Notes under the pieces: model-generated
Database searches by the model: none
The model's input: only the letters and a program-made list of their open reading frames with translations
What the model was told of the DNA's origin: nothing
Shown here: positions 13,031 through 18,025 of the stretch, piece after piece
How positions within the stretch are numbered: position 1 is the stretch's first letter
Layout of the letters: each line of letters begins with the position of its first letter
Assembly (NCBI GenBank): GCA_947631895.1
Contig: CANRMU010000009.1
Span: 1 to 18,025 of the forward strand
Length of the DNA: 18,025 nt
Source of the DNA: an uncultured Bacilli bacterium
GTDB lineage: Bacteria > Bacillota_I > Bacilli_A > RF39 > UBA660
Reading direction: 5' to 3'
Translations under genes and position numbers: made by a program

Positions 13031-13525
13031 GTGAAAGTTTTTAGTGATAAACCATATCCACAAGTGAAAGTTGTAAAAGAAAATAAAGAGTATGCTAATT
13101 TACTTAGTCATGTTTATTCAGGAAGTGAAAGTGAATTAACTGAAATTTTACTTTATGTCTATCAAAGTATGGTCTTAGAAAATACTAATCAAGAAATAGC
13201 TAAAATCTTACTTGAAATAAGTAAAGTTGAAATGCATCATTTATATTTATTAGGTAGTACTATTAAAGATTTAGGTTCTAATCCAATATATGCTGATTGT
13301 AATTTTAATTTAAAAAGTTATTGGAATAGTAATGATGTTTATTATGATACTGATTTAAAAACAATGTTAGAAATAGATATTGAAAGTGAGAAAAGAGCAA
13401 TTCATGATTATCAAATGCTTTTAACTGTTATCAATGATAATTATATTAAAGAATTACTTGAAAGAATTATTTTAGACGAACAAATTCATTTACAAATATT
13501 TTTAGAATTAGCTAAATTAGTGTAA
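13031..13525 (+). CDS. Ferritin-like / rubrerythrin-like di-iron protein
   Basis: A 164-aa four-helix-bundle protein with GTG start and AGGTGA at 13021-13026. The metal-ligand pattern of ferritin-like proteins is present: Glu35/Glu38 in helix 1, E67-x-x-H70 in helix 2 (EISKVEMHHL), Glu118/Glu120 in helix 3 (EIDIESEKRAIHDY) and E150-x-x-H153 in helix 4 (ILDEQIHL). No rubredoxin domain follows. Related small proteins act in peroxide or iron handling. Similarity to bacterial-type manganese catalase/CotJC proteins is possible but they are longer. No terminator with G-C pairs follows; only an all-AT hairpin is present at 13533-13551. Confidence 0.75.
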   Translation: MKVFSDKPYPQVKVVKENKEYANLLSHVYSGSESELTEILLYVYQSMVLENTNQEIAKILLEISKVEMHHLYLLGSTIKDLGSNPIYADCNFNLKSYWNSNDVYYDTDLKTMLEIDIESEKRAIHDYQMLLTVINDNYIKELLERIILDEQIHLQIFLELAKLV

Positions 13526-13586
13526 ATCAAATAAATTTAATTTTTAAATTTTAAAATTATGTTGTATACTTATGATAGGTGAGAGT

Positions 13587-15194
13587 ATGAAAGATAATAG
13601 AAAAAAAGTTATAATGTATACAACATTAGGAATAATTGCTCTAGGAATAGTTGCTTTAACAATAACTTATGCTTATTGGCGATTAACAAGAGAACAGACT
13701 AAACATAATGAAATAAGTACAGGATGCTTTAATATTGAGTTTACAGGAGAAAATGATATAACTTTAGATAAAGCTTATCCAATGAAACCAGAAGAATTAG
13801 AGAACTTTTTAAGTAGTGCAACACCATATCATTTTACGATTGAAAATACTTGTGATGATTTAGCAACAGCTACAATTAATTTGGAAAGTTTAAATTCTGG
13901 AGTAGAAAAACAATTAAATGATGAATATATAGATGCCATACTTTATGAAATAGATTATCATAATAATTTAAATAGTGTAAAGCAATTAATTGCGAGTATC
14001 TATAATGATGAAAATAAAGTTTTAGAAGATTCATTACATGCATATAAGTTATATAATTTTACATTACAAAAAGGAGAAGCAAAAAGTTTTAATTTACAAT
14101 TATATATGGATTCAAATACCCCAATGGAAACTGCCAATATGAATGCCAGTTGGAAAGGGAAAATAACTTTAAGTGCTGAATATAAAGAAGAAAAGTTTGC
14201 AAATTTAGGTGGAAAAAAAGTACCTGTTATAGAAACAGGAGATGGTCTATATGAAGTAAAACATGACGATTTAGAAGAATTAGGTTCTGAATGGAATAAA
14301 ACCGAATATAGATATGCAGGAGCTAATCCAAATAATTATGTCGAATTTAATAATGAAATCTGGCGAATAATAGGATTGGTAAATGTAAAAGTTGGAAATA
14401 GTGTAGAACAAAGATTGAAAATAGTAAGAACAGATGGAGTAAAAGAACAAAAAACATTTGGAAATTATGCATGGGATAGACCATCAGGATATACAAATAA
14501 TTGGACGACAAGTAAATTAAAAGATATGTTAAATGGAATATATTATGAAAGCAGTACAGGAGAATGTTATACAGGAAATAGTGGAAGGACAGCATCAGAA
14601 AATACGTGTGATTTTAATGTAGGAACAGAGTTACCAAAAGGCTTAGATGACACAACAAGAGAAATGATAGATAAAGAAGTAATATGGAATATAGGTGGAA
14701 GTAGTACAGTTAATGGTGTAACAGTAAAAATGTTTTATGAAAGAGAGAGAGGAACAAGTACAGGAAATGATAATACATATCCAAATGAATGGAGTAGTGA
14801 AACAGATGTAGGAGAAAAATATAATGGAATAGGGTTAATTTATCCAAGCGATTATGGATACGCAACAAACGGAGGAAGTATAGGAAGAGAAACGTGTTTT
14901 GCCCAATATTTATATAATTGGGATAATAAAAGTGGAAATTATAAGAGTGAATGCGGTGGAACAGATTGGTTAAAGCCAACTAGTGGATATTTATGGACTC
15001 AGTCGCCGAATTCCTCTTACTCCGGCAGTGCATTCTATGTCGATTCTTCCGGGTCTGTCAACAGCTACGACGTCTACAACGCGTTTGGGGTCTGGGCGGT
15101 CGGGTATCTAAAATCATCTGTTAAAATAACCTCTAATCCAAATCCAGAGCAAGATTATGGAACAGTGGATAATCCATTTGTATTAAGTATGTAA
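13587..15194 (+). CDS. Membrane-anchored surface protein with a GC-rich variable patch near the C-terminus
   Basis: A 535-aa protein; ATG at 13587 with AGGTGA at 13577-13582 (ATG at 13572 lies upstream of that site). An N-terminal anchor (residues ~7-31, VIMYTTLGIIALGIVALTIT) leads to an extracellular beta-rich region (ISTGCFNIEFTGENDITL), like the SipW/TasA-type or camelysin-like surface proteins in its beginning. The C-terminal half (from ~240: YVEFNNEIWRIIGLV ... WTTSKLKDMLNGIYY ... GLIYPSDYGYATNGG ... SGYLWTQSP) resembles DUF6273-type/FGE-like surface domains common in gut Bacillota. Codons 473-508 sit in an abrupt GC-rich island. The upstream region has a weak TATACT (13565-13570). Probably an adhesin or binding protein; its ligand is unknown. 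Confidence 0.75.
   Translation: MKDNRKKVIMYTTLGIIALGIVALTITYAYWRLTREQTKHNEISTGCFNIEFTGENDITLDKAYPMKPEELENFLSSATPYHFTIENTCDDLATATINLESLNSGVEKQLNDEYIDAILYEIDYHNNLNSVKQLIASIYNDENKVLEDSLHAYKLYNFTLQKGEAKSFNLQLYMDSNTPMETANMNASWKGKITLSAEYKEEKFANLGGKKVPVIETGDGLYEVKHDDLEELGSEWNKTEYRYAGANPNNYVEFNNEIWRIIGLVNVKVGNSVEQRLKIVRTDGVKEQKTFGNYAWDRPSGYTNNWTTSKLKDMLNGIYYESSTGECYTGNSGRTASENTCDFNVGTELPKGLDDTTREMIDKEVIWNIGGSSTVNGVTVKMFYERERGTSTGNDNTYPNEWSSETDVGEKYNGIGLIYPSDYGYATNGGSIGRETCFAQYLYNWDNKSGNYKSECGGTDWLKPTSGYLWTQSPNSSYSGSAFYVDSSGSVNSYDVYNAFGVWAVGYLKSSVKITSNPNPEQDYGTVDNPFVLSM
15003..15110 (+). repeat. Putative second DGR variable region (VR2), template not in window
   Basis: A 108-bp in-frame patch with about 55% G+C and only 17 adenines, inside a gene that is otherwise AT-rich. 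25 of 36 codons end in C or G (TCC, GTC, TAC, AGC, GAC, GGC, TTC, GCG, GGG, TGG), against A/T-ending codons on both sides. Runs of NNC/NNT/NNG codons are what adenine mutagenesis of AAC/AAT/AAG templates gives. The patch lies near the C-terminus (residues 473-508), as DGR VRs do. It does not align with TR1. Identity as a VR is inferred. Confidence 0.5.
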
Positions 15195-15210
15195 ATGCAT
15201 ACTTTTTTTT
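15186..15210 (+). terminator. Terminator of the surface-protein gene
   Basis: AGTATG (15186-15191) and CATACT (15198-15203) around the stop codon, leading into eight Ts. Confidence 0.75.
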
Positions 15211-15222
15211 TAATTATTTTTT

Positions 15223-15231
15223 TGATATAAT
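15223..15231 (+). promoter_or_regulatory. Extended -10 promoter of the redox operon
   Basis: TGaTATAAT with the T-tract of the preceding terminator in place of a -35. The start would fall near 15238, just ahead of the AAAAGGGTG ribosome binding site. Confidence 0.55.
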
Positions 15232-15260
15232 TTAGTAGATAATAGAAAAGGGTGCTAGTA

Positions 15261-16802
15261 ATGAATTATGATGCAATAGTTATTGGAGCTGGTAATGGTG
15301 GTTTAGTATCGGCTTTAAAGTTACAAAAAGAAGGTAAAAAAGTTTTATTATTAGAAAGTCATAATACAGTTGGAGGAGTTGCAACATCTTTTATTCGTGG
15401 GCGTTTTGAATTTGAAGCAAGTCTTCATGAATTATGTGCTTTTGGTAATGAAAATAATGTTGGTGAAATTTATAAATTATTTAAAGATTTAGATATTTTA
15501 GATAAAATTAAAATGAATGAAATTGATGAAACTTTCCATGTTATAACCTTAGATACTAAAGAAGAATATACGATGCCTGTTGGAGTTTCCAATTTCATTA
15601 ATAAGATGGAAGAATATGTTCCAGAATCTAGAAAAAGTATGGAAAAGTTTTTTGAACTTTGTAAAGAAAATCAAGAAGCTTTAAATTATTTAAATGAAAG
15701 TAAAGGAAATGTTGATGCCAAAGTATTAAAAAGTAAGTATCATGATTTTATGATTTATGCAAGTTACCCCTTAGAAGATGTTTTAGAAAGTATTAAAATG
15801 CCTAAAAAGGCTCGAGAAATCCTTAGTACTTATTGGACTTATTTAGGAAGTCCGGCTACGGAACTTAGTTTTGTTCATTATGCTAGTATGATTTATTCTT
15901 ATGTAAATTTACATCCGGTTATTTCATCTAAAAAATCTCATGAATTATCTTTAGCTTTATATGAAAAATTTTTAAGTCTTGGTGGAGATGCTAAACTTCT
16001 TACAACGGTTAATAAAATAATTGTTGATGATAATAAAGTTAAAGGTGTTGTAACAAGTGATGGTAAAACTTATTATGCTAAAGTAGTAATTGCTAATGTT
16101 TCACCTAACTTAGTTTATGGTAAATTAATTGATATTGAAGATGTGCCAATTAAAGCAAGACAACTTACTAATGCTAGAATTTTAGGGGCTAGAGGAATAT
16201 GTGTTTACTTAGGACTTAATAAATCTCCTGAAGAATTAGGTTTAAAAAATTATTCTTATTTTATCTATCATACTTTAGATAGTAGAAAAGAATTTGAAAG
16301 AATGAAAAAACTAAAAAATGATAATATGGTTGGAGTAGTAATTAATAATGCTGTACCTGATGCATCTCCTAAAGGAACAACAATGCTATATTTAACTGGT
16401 TTACTATTTTCAGATATTTTTACAAAAGTTGTTACTAAAGATAATTATTTTGATTTAAAAGATGCAATTAGTGAAAACTTTATTGAAACTTTTGAAAAAG
16501 CAACTGGAGTAAATATTCATGATGCAATTGAAGAAATTGAAGTTGCAACACCTCTTACTTTTGCAAGATATACTAATCATCCTGATGGCGTGATATATGG
16601 GTATTTAGCTAAGAAAAGCGATAACTTACTACCAAGAATGATGAATCAAAATAATGAAGATTATGTAGAAGGCTTATATTTTGCTGGTGGTTTTGCTAGT
16701 CGCTTATCAGGTTATTCATCAACTTATAAATCTGGTGAGATGGCTGCTTTAAAAGCCTTAGCTAAATTAAATAAAAAGGAGGTAGCAAAAGATGAAGTTT
16801 AA
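15261..16802 (+). CDS. FAD-dependent oxidoreductase, phytoene desaturase (CrtI)/retinol saturase-like
   Basis: A 513-aa protein starting at ATG 15261 (GGGTG upstream; the GTG at 15252 overlaps that site). The N-terminal Rossmann fingerprint DAIVIGAGNGGLVSALKLQ (GxGxxG at residues 9-14), acidic residue in VLLLESH and the GGVATSF segment are the dinucleotide-binding motifs of the CrtI/amine-oxidase superfamily. The C-terminal LYFAGGFASRLSGYSSTYKSGEMAA is the second FAD-contacting motif. The family desaturates or saturates polyene and related hydrophobic substrates. There is no carotenoid synthase gene nearby, so the substrate is unknown. It overlaps the next gene by 11 bp, so the two are co-translated and probably work together. 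Confidence 0.82.
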   Translation: MNYDAIVIGAGNGGLVSALKLQKEGKKVLLLESHNTVGGVATSFIRGRFEFEASLHELCAFGNENNVGEIYKLFKDLDILDKIKMNEIDETFHVITLDTKEEYTMPVGVSNFINKMEEYVPESRKSMEKFFELCKENQEALNYLNESKGNVDAKVLKSKYHDFMIYASYPLEDVLESIKMPKKAREILSTYWTYLGSPATELSFVHYASMIYSYVNLHPVISSKKSHELSLALYEKFLSLGGDAKLLTTVNKIIVDDNKVKGVVTSDGKTYYAKVVIANVSPNLVYGKLIDIEDVPIKARQLTNARILGARGICVYLGLNKSPEELGLKNYSYFIYHTLDSRKEFERMKKLKNDNMVGVVINNAVPDASPKGTTMLYLTGLLFSDIFTKVVTKDNYFDLKDAISENFIETFEKATGVNIHDAIEEIEVATPLTFARYTNHPDGVIYGYLAKKSDNLLPRMMNQNNEDYVEGLYFAGGFASRLSGYSSTYKSGEMAALKALAKLNKKEVAKDEV

Positions 16803-17934
16803 AGTTGGGGCTAGTGAAAAACTAGATATGTTAAAATTTAAAAATTTGGGAATTGATAGAGAAAAAATAATAAATTCATCTTATATAGACGCTATTAAAT
16901 ATGATTATAAATTAAATAATTTAGTTAATGAAATTCATCCTAAAGAAATTAAAGTAAAAGTTATAAATATTATTAATGAAAATTTAGAAACTAAAACTTT
17001 TGAATTAAAACCAATAAATGGTACTTTACCAAATTTTAAAGCTGGTCAATATATTGTGTTAGATATAAAGAAAAATAAACATACTTATAAACGGAGTTAT
17101 TCAATTTCTAGTTCTCCTAAAAATTTAGAAAGTTATCAAATAACGGTTAAAAGAGTTAGAAATGGTTTAGTATCTAATTATTTATTAAATGATGTTAAAG
17201 TAGGTATGGAATTTACTATTCATGGTCCATTTGGCGAATTTACTTATAATAAATTTAGAGATATGCCCGATGTTTTAGCTCTAGTTGGGGGAAGTGGTAT
17301 AACTCCTATTATGTCTTTAGCAAGAGCCATTAATGATAAAGTAGAAGATTTTAATTTAACAATTATTTATGGTGATCGAGAAGAAAAAGATTTAATTTTT
17401 AAAAAAGAATTAGATGAATTAGCTAGTAAAAATGAAAAAATTAAAGTTAAATATCTTTTAAGTGATGAGCGTAGTAGTGTGTATGATACAGGTTTAATAA
17501 GTAAAGATATTATTAGTGAATATGAAATAGGAAAATATTCTTACTTTGTATGTGGACCAATTCATTTTTATCATCATTTAAATGAAATATTTAAAGAATT
17601 AGATGTTCCAAATAAATATATAAGACATGATATTTTTAAAGAAAATGAAATATTAAGACATATTAAACATGAATTAACTGTTTTAACAAATGATGAAGAA
17701 ATAACAATACCTTGTTATGAAGATGAACCATTATTACAAGCATTAGAAGAGGCGAGTATTGATGCCCCAAGAAAATGTTTAGTTGGAGTATGTGGTTTTT
17801 GTCGAAGTAAATTAATAGATGGTAAAATAAGAACTGATGAAACAAGTTTAAGAGAGGCAGATAAAGATTATAATTATATTCATCCTTGTGTTAGTTATCC
17901 ACTTAGTGACGTAACTATTAAATTATGTAAATAA
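16792..17934 (+). CDS. Flavin reductase with C-terminal plant-type 2Fe-2S ferredoxin domain
   Basis: A 380-aa protein; GGAGG just upstream inside the preceding gene. In order: an ~50-residue N-terminal extension of unknown function; an FAD-binding barrel (FKAGQYIVLDI, RSYSISSSP at 101-109); an NAD(P)H-binding domain (LVGGSGITPIMSLARAI from ~164, YFVCGP); and a [2Fe-2S] domain with C329-x4-C334-x2-C337 and C366. This is the layout of phenol hydroxylase/HCP reductase-type electron transfer proteins. It would pass electrons from NAD(P)H through FAD to the Fe-S cluster and then to a partner, most simply the FAD oxidoreductase encoded by the overlapping upstream gene. Confidence 0.88.
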   Translation: MKFKVGASEKLDMLKFKNLGIDREKIINSSYIDAIKYDYKLNNLVNEIHPKEIKVKVINIINENLETKTFELKPINGTLPNFKAGQYIVLDIKKNKHTYKRSYSISSSPKNLESYQITVKRVRNGLVSNYLLNDVKVGMEFTIHGPFGEFTYNKFRDMPDVLALVGGSGITPIMSLARAINDKVEDFNLTIIYGDREEKDLIFKKELDELASKNEKIKVKYLLSDERSSVYDTGLISKDIISEYEIGKYSYFVCGPIHFYHHLNEIFKELDVPNKYIRHDIFKENEILRHIKHELTVLTNDEEITIPCYEDEPLLQALEEASIDAPRKCLVGVCGFCRSKLIDGKIRTDETSLREADKDYNYIHPCVSYPLSDVTIKLCK

Positions 17935-17962
17935 AGATTATCTAGAGTAGATTTTCTTTTTT
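17933..17962 (+). terminator. Terminator of the redox operon
   Basis: AAAGA-tt-ATCTA, loop GAG, TAGAT-tt-TCTTT (17933-17959): two 5-bp stems with a TT/TT internal loop, ending in a T-rich stretch. Beyond it, 17963-18025 shows only a possible TATAAT at 17986-17991 and no gene. Confidence 0.55.
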
Positions 17963-18025
17963 ATTTAAATTTATGTGTGGTTTAATATAATAAGTGTTTT
18001 TCCTTTAATTCGACAAGAAACGCGT

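Noticed and set aside
13533..13551. AAATTTAA-TTT-TTAAATTT hairpin after the ferritin-like gene
   Set aside because: All A-T pairs with no clean T-tract; too weak to call a terminator.
14347..14979. Minus-strand ORFs inside the surface-protein gene (also at 6821-7015 and 17663-17845)
   Set aside because: They are antisense shadows of AT-rich coding sequence with Phe/Leu/His/Tyr-rich low-complexity translations and no start signals.
15075..15095. Short match of the GC patch (aacgcg...gg) to TR1 around 458-468
   Set aside because: Only about 8-10 bases agree, and the mismatches include template C versus T, which adenine mutagenesis cannot give; TR1 is not the donor.
1..18025. CRISPR arrays, insertion sequences, rRNA
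   Set aside because: No regularly spaced repeats, transposase motifs or rRNA sequence seen on either strand.

Overview
The window is very AT-rich. It uses short intergenic gaps, AGGAGG-type ribosome binding sites, TTGaca/TATAAT promoters (several with an extended TGn -10) and T-tailed terminators. TGA works as a stop codon, so the code is standard. Gene content (YceD-L32 pair, FtsEX with a secreted M23 hydrolase, YitT, YolD/UvrX, a LexA-type box) points to a low-GC, walled Bacillota-type bacterium, probably an uncultured gut Bacilli or RF39-like lineage. The lineage is inferred, not shown.

Region 1 (1-2428) is a complete diversity-generating retroelement (DGR), except that the N-terminal part of its target gene lies off the left edge. 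In order it holds the C-type-lectin-like end of the target gene with its variable repeat VR (71-208), two GC-rich hairpins, the template repeat TR (376-513), a structured AT-rich spacer, a small MutS-domain-I-like gene, avd, and the DGR reverse transcriptase. VR and TR align without gaps over 138 bp. They differ at 15 positions, every one an adenine in TR, and all 15 changes alter amino acids.

Region 2 (2439-7499) is housekeeping: a YitT membrane protein, then ftsE-ftsX-M23 hydrolase (cell separation), yceD-rpmF, a small XRE regulator beside a dyad operator, and tRNA-Arg(TCT). L32 carries an N-terminal extension that looks like the Prp protease leader normally found on L27.

Region 3 (7639-12214) holds an unknown gene convergent with a uvrX-yolD pair on the minus strand (LexA-like box at the promoter), then a CmpB-family membrane protein, an AlkD-family DNA alkylation repair protein and an unknown gene.

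Region 4 (12233-17960) holds a cluster of perfect inverted repeats around the promoter of a lipoprotein cyclophilin, a ferritin-like protein, a large membrane-anchored surface protein, and a two-gene redox operon (CrtI-like FAD oxidoreductase plus ferredoxin-NAD(P)H-type reductase). The 3' end of the surface-protein gene contains an abrupt 108-bp, adenine-poor, GC-rich patch dominated by NNC/NNG codons. It looks like a second DGR variable region whose template is not TR1 and is not in this window.

The most interesting results are the DGR with its MutS-like accessory, the orphan second VR candidate about 12.6 kb from the RT, and the Prp-type leader on L32.
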